Shown: positions 25,828 to 34,212, counted from the first letter of the stretch. The stretch is DNA of 35,518 bases from Candidatus Methanimicrococcus labiotermitis (GCA_009784005.1 WRCE01000020.1:1-35518), one strand, 5' to 3'. Made by a program: numbers and translations. The notes: a model not told the origin generated them from the letters alone.

Positions 25828-26934
25828 TCATTTAACCTCAATCAATTCATATTTTCTTGTCCCAAGCCCGATTTCCTCGCCGTATTCTAATTGGCGGCGC
25901 CCATCCACGTTTCTCCAAATGCCTTTGAACTTGTCTTCGCCGGCCTTATGGTTGCACCGCAGTTTTGTATTTTCAAAACCGGCGCTTTGGTTGACGAGGT
26001 CGCAGCATGCCTGATCCAACGCAATCGGGTCATCCGATGCCAAGATACCGATGTCGGGGACTATCGCTGCGTCGCTCCAAGACGCGCAGTCGCAATCAGG
26101 CACGATGTTCATCAAGAAAGTGATGTAACAAACTTTTCCTTTTTTCTCCTTCACGGAACCGTAAGCGTACTCCACCATCCGGTCGATGAAAGCCGGCACC
26201 CTGCCCCAATCATGAAAAATGGCGCCGTTTGGACAAATCATACAGTTGCCGCAGCTGAGGCAGGTGTCGGCGATGATATGCGCGCCTTTTTGCGTTATAC
26301 TGACGGAGTCTGCCGGGCACGCGTCAACGCAGGCACCGCAGGAAGTACATTTGTTTTGATCCACTTCGGGCTGGGCGGCGGCGTGCTGTTCCCATTTGCC
26401 TTGAACGGAAGCGCATCCCATTGCCAAATTTTTAACGGCGCCCCCGAATCCCGACATCACGTGGCCCTTAAAATGCGTCAGCACAACCATAGAATCAGCA
26501 TGAACGATGTCGGCGGCGATTTTCACCTCTTTGAACTCTTTGAGACCCACGGGAACCGATATTTCATTTGTTCCCGTCAAGCCGTCGGCGATAATCACCG
26601 GAACGCCGAGAGCGGCGTAATTAAAACCGTGAAGGATAGCCGTCTCAATATGGTCGACAGCATTTCGCCGGTACCCGATGTAAAGCGTATTCGTGTCGGT
26701 CAAAAAAGGAGAGGCGCCGGCATCTTTAATGCAGTCGGTCACCGCCCTGACAAAAACGGGATTGATATAACTGTCGTTGCCGCGCTCGCCGAAATGAAGT
26801 TTGACGGCGGTCAAGTCTCCGCCCGATAACATATTTTCAAAACCGGCAGCCTTGAAAAGACGCTTGATTTTACAAACTTTACTGTCAGAGGGCCCCCGCG
26901 CTCTGAAATCGGTTAAATAAACTTTTGATGACAT
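25828..26934 (-). CDS. DUF362 protein with ferredoxin-type Fe-S domain
   Basis: 368 residues. The DUF362 core (about 45-185 and 280-335) includes VKLHFGERGN near 44-53 and HFKGHVMSGFGGAVKNLAMG near 153-172. A two-cluster ferredoxin insert occupies about 190-245. The first motif CTSCGACVDACP is canonical (C-X2-C-X2-C-X3-CP). The second, CLSCGNCMICP, is one residue shorter than usual before CP. The protein is probably cytoplasmic and redox-linked; the family has no settled function. A good SD (GAGGG) precedes the ATG. It ends a run of minus-strand genes, 45 bases after the HemK-like gene. Confidence 0.9.
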   Translation of the reverse strand: MSSKVYLTDFRARGPSDSKVCKIKRLFKAAGFENMLSGGDLTAVKLHFGERGNDSYINPVFVRAVTDCIKDAGASPFLTDTNTLYIGYRRNAVDHIETAILHGFNYAALGVPVIIADGLTGTNEISVPVGLKEFKEVKIAADIVHADSMVVLTHFKGHVMSGFGGAVKNLAMGCASVQGKWEQHAAAQPEVDQNKCTSCGACVDACPADSVSITQKGAHIIADTCLSCGNCMICPNGAIFHDWGRVPAFIDRMVEYAYGSVKEKKGKVCYITFLMNIVPDCDCASWSDAAIVPDIGILASDDPIALDQACCDLVNQSAGFENTKLRCNHKAGEDKFKGIWRNVDGRRQLEYGEEIGLGTRKYELIEVK

Positions 26935-26979
26935 TTAATCCCTCTCTTTCTTTAATGCTGTAATAAATGAAAATAAACG

Positions 26980-27828
26980 TTATAGCGGTTTTCCTTTGAG
27001 AACAAACAATTCTTCAAATGAAACTTTTGTCCGCCCGCAAATTTCCGCCGAAAAACCGTTTTTTCGCATTTCATCCATGACTTCATCAAGTCCCGTCAGC
27101 GACGAAATAAGAAGCAAAAAGAAACCCGAGTCCGCCAAATAGTTCCCCGCTTCCGCCAAGAAACGGTCAATACTGTCGCGGCCGAGAACGCCGCCGTCAA
27201 ACGCGTAATTCAAATTCCCCGGCACTTTTTCATCTTCAGCCGTCGGCAAGTAAGGGGGATTGAACAAAATCAGGTCAAAGCCGCCGGGCGGCATCGCAGG
27301 TACCGCCGGCGAATCAGACAAAAGGTTTTTCTCGTTTTCGCTGAGTTCAAAAATCTCAAACATATCGGATTGACAGGCGCGAACGCCATTTTGACGGGAA
27401 CACATGACCGCATTCGGATTAATATCAACGCCTGTCATATGAACGAACGGCGCCTTTTCTTGAACAAATTCAGAAACGAATCCGCTGCCACAACCGATTT
27501 CAAGGCCATAAACAGTACCATAAACAGTAAAATCGCGGTCTTTTGAAAAATCGGTAAAATCGGCGCCTTTTGAAATTTCGGCCGGAAGAAAAAGAAAAGC
27601 CGCGTCCGCCGCGCAGTCGGCCAGCAAAAAAGTATCTTCTGCCGGTTCGTAAACATCTTCCAAAACAACCGCGCTGACATTTTTGTACACAACTTTTGAA
27701 ACGACGGCGGGGGTGAGGGCAGTGGTGGGGTTGGGCTCACCGCGTTTTTGGCCGCCGTCGCCGCCCGCGCGCGCGCCGCCGTTACGCGCCCGCTCATCAA
27801 AACAGCCGCCACCGGATTCTTCGTTCAT
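26980..27828 (-). CDS. HemK2/Mtq2-like release-factor glutamine methyltransferase
   Basis: SAM-dependent methyltransferase related to eukaryotic N6AMT1/Mtq2, which modifies the GGQ glutamine of the archaeal/eukaryotic release factor. 282 residues. DVYEPAEDTFLLAD lies near 58-71, the SAM motif is LEIGCGSGF near 108-116, VDINPNAV near 133-140, and the catalytic NPPY near 188-191. The first 45 residues are Gly-rich and probably disordered. An unusual insertion of about 25 residues separates the PAED motif from SAM motif I. It starts six bases after the ksgA stop, so the two are co-transcribed. Confidence 0.9.
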   Translation of the reverse strand: MNEESGGGCFDERARNGGARAGGDGGQKRGEPNPTTALTPAVVSKVVYKNVSAVVLEDVYEPAEDTFLLADCAADAAFLFLPAEISKGADFTDFSKDRDFTVYGTVYGLEIGCGSGFVSEFVQEKAPFVHMTGVDINPNAVMCSRQNGVRACQSDMFEIFELSENEKNLLSDSPAVPAMPPGGFDLILFNPPYLPTAEDEKVPGNLNYAFDGGVLGRDSIDRFLAEAGNYLADSGFFLLLISSLTGLDEVMDEMRKNGFSAEICGRTKVSFEELFVLKGKPL

Positions 27829-27834
27829 CCAAAA

Positions 27835-28803
27835 TCAACCTTTACGTTTTTTTATTTTGTCTTCAAATCTATCATACAACAAATCGGAAAGATGAGCAAT
27901 GTCAAGCGGCGCCAATTCTTCGGCGCGCATACTCAAAATGTCAGCGACGGTTTTGCCTGCCAATCCGGGCGAAATCGGCCCGGACGGAATCGGTATTTCT
28001 TCGACGGCTGCATCGGCCGCACCGGCCGTGTAGGCCGTGTCGGCCGCACCACAATTTTCAGGCGCGAAAGCCTGCGGCGACATTTCTTCAAGAACCGCCT
28101 TAAAATCAGGCAGTGCCGATTCCAAATGGCTGCCGAGAAGCGCGTTTTTGATTTTTTTGCGGCGCTGGGAGAACAGCGCCTTTGTTACTGAAAAGAAGAA
28201 GTTTTCATCGCGAACGGGATACGGGTCCGGCCGCGGGATGAGGCGGACAACGGCGGAATCCACTTTCGGCGCCGGCTCAAACGAGTTTTTGGGGACTTTT
28301 AAGACCATAGACGCTTCCGTTTTGTATTGGACGTGAACGGAGAGGCGGCCGTATTCTTTGCCGCCGGCATCAGCCGTCAGCCGCTGCGCGAATTCGTACT
28401 GGTACATCAAAACGGCCGCGTCAAAATCAGATTGAAGCAATTTGAGCGTGACATCCGATGAAATAGAGTAAGGCAGGTTGGCAACGATTTTATTGAACGG
28501 GATTTGAGTTAAATCGGCGTCCATGACATCGCCGGCGATAATTTCAATGTTGGGAAAAACAGAGAGCCGCGATTTTAAAATATGAACCATTCGCGGGTCC
28601 AACTCAATGATAATCAATTTAAAAACGCGCGGCGCAATCCGCTCGCTCAAGTTTCCGATTCCGCCGCCGATTTCTAAAACAATATCAGACGGTTCAAGAG
28701 ACGCGGCGGCGACAATCTCGTCCAAAGCCGCGACATCCGCCAAAAAATGCTGGTCCATTCGGCCCCCTTTCACGTTATATTCTTTGAGAATCTGCCGAAT
28801 CAT
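27835..28803 (-). CDS. ksgA: rRNA small subunit dimethyladenosine transferase (KsgA/RsmA)
   Basis: Dimethylates two adjacent adenosines in the 3' end of 16S rRNA during small-subunit maturation. 322 residues. DQHFLADVAALDEIV near 17-31, SAM motif LEIGGGIGNLSE near 44-55, IIELDPRM near 63-70, and the adenosine-binding NLPYSISS near 107-114. The frame extends upstream through a spacer repeat (LILILTL), so the ATG at 28803 is used. A low-complexity insertion rich in Ala and Gly (about 245-280) interrupts the C-terminal domain. Lies between DUF655 and HemK2, a conserved archaeal order. Confidence 0.94.
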   Translation of the reverse strand: MIRQILKEYNVKGGRMDQHFLADVAALDEIVAAASLEPSDIVLEIGGGIGNLSERIAPRVFKLIIIELDPRMVHILKSRLSVFPNIEIIAGDVMDADLTQIPFNKIVANLPYSISSDVTLKLLQSDFDAAVLMYQYEFAQRLTADAGGKEYGRLSVHVQYKTEASMVLKVPKNSFEPAPKVDSAVVRLIPRPDPYPVRDENFFFSVTKALFSQRRKKIKNALLGSHLESALPDFKAVLEEMSPQAFAPENCGAADTAYTAGAADAAVEEIPIPSGPISPGLAGKTVADILSMRAEELAPLDIAHLSDLLYDRFEDKIKKRKG

Positions 28804-28825
28804 AATCAAAACCGTTTCAAATGGG

Positions 28826-28922
28826 TGAATCAAAATTAAAGTCAAAATTAAAATCAAAATTAAAGTCAAAATTAATATCAAAATTGAAATCAAAATTAAA
28901 GTCAAAATTAAAATCAAAATTA
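28826..28922. repeat. 12-base AAATTAAAGTCA-type repeat between DUF655 and ksgA
   Basis: About eight units alternating AAAGTCAAAATT and AAAATCAAAATT. It occupies almost the entire leader of ksgA. Confidence 0.85.
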
Positions 28923-28979
28923 AGAAGACGGGCTGAAATGCCCGTCAAGGATTAAAATGAATATCGCCGGTTTGCCGCG

Positions 28980-29939
28980 TTAATACCGCCGTTCACCGTC
29001 ATTCCTGTTGCCGCCGTCGCGTCGGTCATTCCTGTTGCCGTCGCCGCGCCGGTCATTTCGGTTGCCGTCGTCGCGCCGGTCATTCCTGTTGCCGTCGTCG
29101 CGCCGGTCATTTCTGTGACCGTCATCACGCCTGTCACCTCTGTTGCCGCCACCTCTTCCGTCCCCTCTACCGTCCCCTCTTCCGCCGCCGTGTTGCTGCC
29201 CGTGGCCATGCTGTTGCCCGCCGTGTTGTTGCCCGCCGTGCTGTTGCCCGCCGTGTTGCTGCCCGTGCCCGTCTACGCCCAAAAGAGCTCTGGACGGGGG
29301 TGCTGCAAAGAGGTAGTATTTCTGGCCGCCTTTCATTTCTTCAATGATACGCTGAACCAGCAATTTTTCGGGATTGTGAAGGCCGTGGACGCGTTCTTTC
29401 AGGTCGGCGAAATTTACAAACGGTCGTTTCCTTTTTTCATCCAAAACGTCCATCATCAATTTTTTACCGATCCCCGGCAAAAGTTCAAGACTGTTTTGGC
29501 GCATGGAAAGGGGTTTCGCTTCGTTGAAGAAGTTAATAAACCGTTCTTCATTGATTTTGACATAATCTTCCAGTACGGGAGACAATTCAGATTTGGCGCC
29601 GTTTGATAATTCGTCATACGAAATACGGGATTTGACCCGCTCGGCGTATTCTTCGCCTTGGGCGCCGATATGCGTTTTAATATGAGCCGGCGGAATTTTG
29701 TTTTCGACCGGAATCAATTCCAATAAAATAAGCTTATTGTCGCCGAGCGCATGAATGAGCGGTTTTTTCTGATAAACAGGACGGTTGTCCGTTTCCCTGC
29801 CATACGGCAGATAATCCAAAACCCAGACCCACTCCTCACGGTCTTCGCGCCCGCCCGCTTCATGCTTGCGGTCACCGCCGTGCCTGCGGTGTTCAAACGT
29901 GGGGTCGGTTCCCCCTCTGCTTGGAATTTCGTCTGTCAC
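28980..29939 (-). CDS. DUF655 protein with Gly/Gln/His and Arg/Asn/Asp repeat tail
   Basis: 319 residues. The DUF655 domain (about 35-215) contains WVWVLDYLPYG near 37-47 and a helix-hairpin-helix-like LELLPGIGKKL near 150-160. The family is a conserved archaeal protein thought to act with RNA, usually encoded near ksgA. From about residue 222 the tail has GQQHG repeats, then RGD/RGG-like runs, then NRNDRRDDG repeats of 8 residues. This is an intrinsically disordered, basic, RGG-like region. GTG at 29939 is chosen because GGAG lies 10 bases upstream; GTG 29948 would sit too close to it. Confidence 0.88.
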   Translation of the reverse strand: MTDEIPSRGGTDPTFEHRRHGGDRKHEAGGREDREEWVWVLDYLPYGRETDNRPVYQKKPLIHALGDNKLILLELIPVENKIPPAHIKTHIGAQGEEYAERVKSRISYDELSNGAKSELSPVLEDYVKINEERFINFFNEAKPLSMRQNSLELLPGIGKKLMMDVLDEKRKRPFVNFADLKERVHGLHNPEKLLVQRIIEEMKGGQKYYLFAAPPSRALLGVDGHGQQHGGQQHGGQQHGGQQHGHGQQHGGGRGDGRGDGRGGGNRGDRRDDGHRNDRRDDGNRNDRRDDGNRNDRRGDGNRNDRRDGGNRNDGERRY

Positions 29940-29948
29940 AATAAACAC

Positions 29949-30248
29949 TCTCCGTTAATTTTGGCCGGGTTCATCTGCCCGGCATGTTGATAATAACAAC
30001 TGATTATGATTAAAATTACGATTTACTTCCGGTGCCTAATAATTATCCATAAAGAATTGAATGAACAATTTGATCAATCAATAGATTTTTTTTGAAATTT
30101 ATTTTTATATGTATAACACCTTATGTATTGTTTTTAATGCTTTGAACCATTAATTGACTTTATAATTATTAAAATTCAATATTATCTCCCATCTATATCC
30201 ATTCAGATATAAATAAAAAACTCATTGTACATATTCCAAGTAATATAT
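29949..30248. other. AT-rich spacer upstream of DUF655
   Basis: No gene is seen. CATATAAAAATAAATT on the minus strand (about 30099-30114) could be the promoter of the DUF655-ksgA-hemK unit. AGATATAAATAAAA near 30205 on the plus strand is another TATA-like site. Confidence 0.4.
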
Positions 30249-30376
30249 TCGAGTGAAAAAGAAAGGAAAGAAAGGGAAAGAAAGGGAAAAGAAAGGGAAA
30301 AGAAAGGGGAAGAAAGGGGAAAAAGGGGGAAAAAAGGGAAAGAAAGGGGAAAAAAGGGAAAAGCAAGACGAAAAGA
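30249..30376 (+). repeat. Homopurine tract (GAAAGGG type)
   Basis: About 120 bases made almost only of A and G on the plus strand, in units such as AAAGAAAGGG and GAAAGGGGAA. It leads directly into the second hairpin element. Homopurine runs of this length can form triplex DNA under supercoiling; no function is shown here. Confidence 0.85.
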
Positions 30377-30540
30377 GACAAAACGGGATGAAAACAAACA
30401 AAAAATATATAACCACCTCCATTTTCAGAGTTGGGCGATGCGAAGCAGCGCACAAATCTGAAAATGGAGATTTCTGCCAAAAAATAACGAGAAATGAACA
30501 AACATTATTTTTTTTGAAAAAAACAAGATGAAAAGAAACA
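30377..30540 (+). repeat. Hairpin element, copy 2 (upstream of PAP2 gene)
   Basis: Same sequence as 25379-25540 with four transitions and a small indel in about 115 bases. The stem is 13 base pairs (30417-30429 with 30457-30469). One difference lies in the apical loop (AAGCAG instead of AAGTAG) and another at the base of the stem, leaving the core pairing intact. It ends about 80 bases before the PAP2 start. Confidence 0.85.
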
Positions 30541-30618
30541 AAACGAAAATAAAAAGAAACAAAACGAAAACAAAAAGAGACAAAACATAGATGAAAAGAA
30601 AGGAAAGAAAGGGAAATT

Positions 30619-31245
30619 ATGATGAACCAAATGTTTGAAACGATCCAATCCTTTGACATGTCTGTTATCATGTGGCTGTTTCAGACCGGCGGTCATCTGT
30701 TTTTGGATCAAGCCGCGATTTTTCTTCATTGGCTCGGCGCGTATAAAATCCCCGCCTTCTTGCTTTGCATCGCTTTATGGTTTAAAAAAGAGACGCGCCC
30801 GATTTCAATAATACTGCTGGCAGCCGTTTTTGTAAGCATTGCCGCGACATCCCTGATAAAAGAACTGATCGAGCGCCCGAGACCGTATATTATGCTTGGC
30901 ATGACCGCCGCCGACATGCTGGTATCGACAAATCCGGCGGCGTCTTTCCCCTCAGGCCACACATCGTCCGCTTTTGCGGCGGCCGCCGCCGTTTCCTACT
31001 ATTTCAGAAAATGGGCGGTTCCGGCTTTGACTCTTGCTTGCGCCGCCGGGCTTGCCCGAATCTACCTGCTTGTACATTACCCATCAGATGTGGTCGCGGG
31101 CGCGCTGTTAGGGATTTTTGCAGCGCTGGCTGTCATCTGTATCGCAAAAAAATTACAGGAAAATGAAAAGTTCGCGTTTTTGAAAACAAATTTAAAAACG
31201 GATTTGGAAACGGATTCGGAAACGGATTTAAAAAAAGACGGGTGA
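30619..31245 (+). CDS. PAP2-family membrane phosphatase
   Basis: 208 residues with five to six membrane helices. The three PAP2 signatures are present: KELIERPRP near 76-84, FPSGHT near 110-115, and ARIYLLVHYPSD near 145-156. The family removes phosphate from lipid phosphates or polyprenyl diphosphates at the membrane. A role in recycling the polyprenyl carrier of glycosylation would be an inference. The cytoplasmic tail ends in a slippage-like acidic/basic repeat (LKTDLETDSETDLKKDG). SD-like GGGA precedes the ATG; ATG 30622 is equally possible. Confidence 0.9.
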   Translation: MMNQMFETIQSFDMSVIMWLFQTGGHLFLDQAAIFLHWLGAYKIPAFLLCIALWFKKETRPISIILLAAVFVSIAATSLIKELIERPRPYIMLGMTAADMLVSTNPAASFPSGHTSSAFAAAAAVSYYFRKWAVPALTLACAAGLARIYLLVHYPSDVVAGALLGIFAALAVICIAKKLQENEKFAFLKTNLKTDLETDSETDLKKDG

Positions 31246-31349
31246 TGCCGTTCTCTTTAATCTTTTTTCTTTTTTATTCTCTTATAACGGTCACGGCGAA
31301 AACAGCCGTATCACTCGGCATTTATGAAATTTAAAAAAATAAACGAGGT

Positions 31350-31412
31350 GGGGGGCTTTAAGCCGCCCCGCGGTTTGCCGGCCTGTCAGTCAAAAGGAGA
31401 CAGAAGGGCCGG
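31350..31412 (-). terminator. Two hairpins after the ribosomal protein genes
   Basis: At 31378-31412 CCGGCC/GGCCGG with an inner TGTC/GACA stem, and at 31350-31369 GGGGGGC with GCCGCCCC (one bulge, TTTAA loop). On the minus strand the second is followed by TTTATTTTTTT. They close the priS-GINS-L44e-S27e unit. Confidence 0.7.
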
Positions 31413-31432
31413 AGTAAACAATTAAGAAGCAA

Positions 31433-31624
31433 TTATTCGAGAACTTCAAGGATGTGGGTGGTAATGTTGGATTTACCGCCGGTACATTCGGATAAAGTTC
31501 TGCCGCAAACGTTGCAGACAACTTTTCGGCTTGCACTGCCGAAAATGATTTGTTCGTTTTCGCAGTCATTGCATTTCACGCGCAAGAATCTGCTTTTGGG
31601 TTTGTTGGTATAGTCCGCTGCCAT
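31433..31624 (-). CDS. rps27e: Small ribosomal subunit protein eS27
   Basis: 63 residues, the usual length of the archaeal zinc-ribbon protein. Zinc ligands are in CNDC near 18-21 and CNVC near 37-40. Begins 5 bases after L44e, so co-translated with it. Archaea and eukaryotes only. Confidence 0.97.
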   Translation of the reverse strand: MAADYTNKPKSRFLRVKCNDCENEQIIFGSASRKVVCNVCGRTLSECTGGKSNITTHILEVLE

Positions 31625-31629
31625 TTAAA

Positions 31630-31908
31630 TCACTCCGTAAATTCAAATTTCTTTGCTCTGAAGCCTTTTCTCTGATGCGCTTTCTTACATTGTGTGCATC
31701 TGTACTTCAATGCGATTTTCTTGGTCGGTTTGTCGCCGCCGGGTACTTTTGAGAATTTACCGGAGTTACCGATACCCGTTTGTCTTTTCTTTTGTCTGGC
31801 AATCATTGTAAGAGAGGAGGCTCTGCCTTTTTTAACTCTCTCCAAAGAGACTTCCGTGTGCTTTTTGCAGAACGGACAATAAGTTTTAATGATTTTTGGC
31901 ATCTTCAT
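31630..31908 (-). CDS. rpl44e: Large ribosomal subunit protein eL42 (L44e)
   Basis: 92 residues, basic. Zinc ligands lie in YCPFCKKHT near 10-18 and [19 protein letters not shown] near 71-89. The strong SD AGGTGA stands before the ATG. A 188-base leader separates it from the GINS gene and holds no other gene I can support. Confidence 0.97.
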   Translation of the reverse strand: MKMPKIIKTYCPFCKKHTEVSLERVKKGRASSLTMIARQKKRQTGIGNSGKFSKVPGGDKPTKKIALKYRCTQCKKAHQRKGFRAKKFEFTE

Positions 31909-32096
31909 GATGTTTCACCTGCGATTCCTGATACATCCCGCGGAGTAAATTCGCGCGGAACAAATAAATTCAAAGGACTCCGTTGCCGGAAAAGATACCT
32001 GCGGAACAAAATTGTTCGTTGAATCGATATCTGAGACGCACATCCGCCAATCAAGACAAAGATGCTAAAAAAAGCCAAAAGCTTAAAAAAGCAACA

Positions 32097-33005
32097 TCAA
32101 GACTCCGGATTGCCTTCGGAACTGCCGGAAATACCCAAAGCGGCGCCGCGCTTAATCAATAGATTGGCGTTTGCGGCCGGAAGCATGACTTCATCCTGCG
32201 AACGCAGTTGGTAAGTCTTCTTATCTTCGGCCATAAATTCAGGTAAATCCTTTAATATTCGCACAAAAATGTAATTCTCATTTATAACGTTTGCGGAATT
32301 ACCCGCAGAATTGTTTGAAGAATTATTTGAAGAATTGTTTGAAGAATTATTTACGGAATTATTTGTAGAAGTGCCTTCTGCGCCCGATTGACCTGCGCCC
32401 GAATTACCTGCGCCCGATTGACCTGCGCCCGAATTACCTGCACCCGAATTACCTGCACCCGATTGGCCCGCGCCCGAATTACCTGCGCCCGATTGACCCG
32501 CGCCCGCCGCGGCGTTCGCCGCCGGCTGCTTTTTGGATTCCTGAATCGGCATTTGCCCCGCCTTTTTCTCGGTTTTGATTTCCGCTTTACCGGCGCCGTC
32601 AGAATCGCCGTCGGTCATATCCGCGATCATTGCTTTTCGGGCTTTTAAAATCGCTTTTAAAACGTCTTCATAAAGTTCCTGTTCCGCCGGCAGCAATTTG
32701 TCGGCGTCTTTTTTCAGGAGAACATTTTTGGACATGGCAAACGCGCCGGACGTTGCGTTGTGGACAACTTTTTTGGCACGGTTCGTGAAAACGGTTTCAA
32801 CGTTTGCCTCAAGCCCTGACAGCTCATCCTCAAGCATTTTATATTCAACAGACCTGGGGCGGCCTATCCGCATCATCTCTTTTTCCAAACTTTGGGCTGC
32901 TGCTGCCGCCACTTCGTAGAAATCGGATGAAATCGGCTTTAAATCGGTGGTTTTTTCCCGCCGGGCCGTTTGTTTAATTTCCTCAAGCGTCTTTTCAATA
33001 TCCAT
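32097..33005 (-). CDS. gins51: GINS complex subunit (Gins51/Gins15 type)
   Basis: Part of the archaeal replicative helicase assembly with MCM and the RecJ/Cdc45-like protein. 302 residues. The alpha-helical A domain occupies about 1-135. The small beta B domain is at about 245-302 (VRILKDLPEFMAEDKKTYQL). Between them lies a long low-complexity linker with repeats of GAGQS/GAGNS and NNSS. The ATG at 33005 is chosen since GGGGAG lies 9 bases upstream; it overlaps the end of priS, so the two are translationally linked. Confidence 0.88.
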   Translation of the reverse strand: MDIEKTLEEIKQTARREKTTDLKPISSDFYEVAAAAAQSLEKEMMRIGRPRSVEYKMLEDELSGLEANVETVFTNRAKKVVHNATSGAFAMSKNVLLKKDADKLLPAEQELYEDVLKAILKARKAMIADMTDGDSDGAGKAEIKTEKKAGQMPIQESKKQPAANAAAGAGQSGAGNSGAGQSGAGNSGAGNSGAGQSGAGNSGAGQSGAEGTSTNNSVNNSSNNSSNNSSNNSAGNSANVINENYIFVRILKDLPEFMAEDKKTYQLRSQDEVMLPAANANLLIKRGAALGISGSSEGNPES

Positions 33006-34212
33006 AATTCGCAACTCCCCTGCACATTAAGTATACAGCGGCGTATTCGGGAAGCTCTGTGTTCCCTTCTGTCACGGCAAAGTCCTGCCCGTTCAATAAG
33101 AACGAAAACGGGCGGGTGATTCTGACTTTAGTCATTTGGCCGCCGAAAGCCAGCGCGTCTGTCAGCGGGTTATAATTCGGCAGCTGCTCCAATGTTATCG
33201 TTTGCACTTCAAAGCCTGAGCCGCCGTGAAGCGACCCGGGGAAACGGATCAGACGTTTAATGTCGCCCGTCACCGGCTCGTCAACGCTGGCGCCGGCATC
33301 AACGCCGAGTTCTGCCACAGTTTTTTGAACAATATATTCGATAATCTTCTTAAAATCTTTCACGGGGAAATCCAAGCGGCCTTTTTCTGTAATTTCGGCA
33401 AGCAGGGCGTCATCGGACGCGAATTTCGCTAATTTTTCAAGCGTTGTCTCACCCGCTATCTTATTCTCTTTCAAGTCTTTAAACATTTCCTTTTTTTCTT
33501 TTTGCACTTCCGACCTCAGATAATCGGCAACGTATCCGGCAATCCTTTTGCCCCAGCCGCTTTCGTAACCTTCCAATATCCATTTTGTCGGAATTTTGCG
33601 CATCCCCTTGAACTCAGAGGTTCCCGCGCCGGCATCGCCGTCCATGCTGACTTCTTTGAGGAAGAATTTGAAATCTAAGTCGCGGCCGCTGATATAATTC
33701 ACGATTTCGCGTCTCTCGGCGCTGTCAAGCGCGGCGATTTTATCATCATAAACGTGGAAGTGGTAGCCGCGGCCGCCCGAAAAGACAAGTTCGATGCTGT
33801 CCTCGGAAAAATCAAAGTCATTGACCAGAAAATCTGCCAGCTTGATCGATTCGGCTTTGACGTGGTCCAACATATCCGAATATGTCCTTTTCGCGCCCGG
33901 CAGGTGGTCGGCGTCCAAATCGAAAATCAGGTCGGCGCCTTTCCAGCCCTTTTGGTCCATCCGCGGCGCGCCCGGCGAATCGTAATAAGCGACAGAGTAA
34001 TAGACATGCGCCGGCGCCATGCCGGTAAGATATTCTGAAAACTCGCTGAAAGACCCGAAACTTTTGTGGCGCTTCATAATGACTTCCGGCATCGGGTCAA
34101 ACGAAATAAAACCCCATTCGCGGGCCGTAAAAGAGGGCGGCATTTTCAAATCCGATTTTTTGTAGTGAGACTGGAATTTGGCTTTTAAAAAACGCTTTGT
34201 AAAATCATCCAT
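32995..34212 (-). CDS. priS: DNA primase small (catalytic) subunit
   Basis: Synthesises primers with PriL at replication forks. 405 residues. Catalytic aspartates lie in DLIFDLDADHL near 94-104, SGGRGYHFHV near 144-153 binds nucleotide, and RLIRFPGSLHGGSG near 320-333 is the third conserved block. REWGFISFDPMPEVIMKRHK near 32-51 is also typical. The ATG at 34212 is used because GAGG lies 8 bases upstream and family proteins begin near MDDFTKRFLK. An in-frame ATG at 34284 or GTG at 34287 could add about 24 residues. First gene of the GINS-L44e-S27e unit. Confidence 0.94.
   Translation of the reverse strand: MDDFTKRFLKAKFQSHYKKSDLKMPPSFTAREWGFISFDPMPEVIMKRHKSFGSFSEFSEYLTGMAPAHVYYSVAYYDSPGAPRMDQKGWKGADLIFDLDADHLPGAKRTYSDMLDHVKAESIKLADFLVNDFDFSEDSIELVFSGGRGYHFHVYDDKIAALDSAERREIVNYISGRDLDFKFFLKEVSMDGDAGAGTSEFKGMRKIPTKWILEGYESGWGKRIAGYVADYLRSEVQKEKKEMFKDLKENKIAGETTLEKLAKFASDDALLAEITEKGRLDFPVKDFKKIIEYIVQKTVAELGVDAGASVDEPVTGDIKRLIRFPGSLHGGSGFEVQTITLEQLPNYNPLTDALAFGGQMTKVRITRPFSFLLNGQDFAVTEGNTELPEYAAVYLMCRGVANYGY

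Noticed and set aside
28801-28917. N-terminal extension of KsgA (LILILTL repeats)
   Set aside because: It is translation of the 12-base spacer repeat; homology to KsgA begins after ATG 28803.
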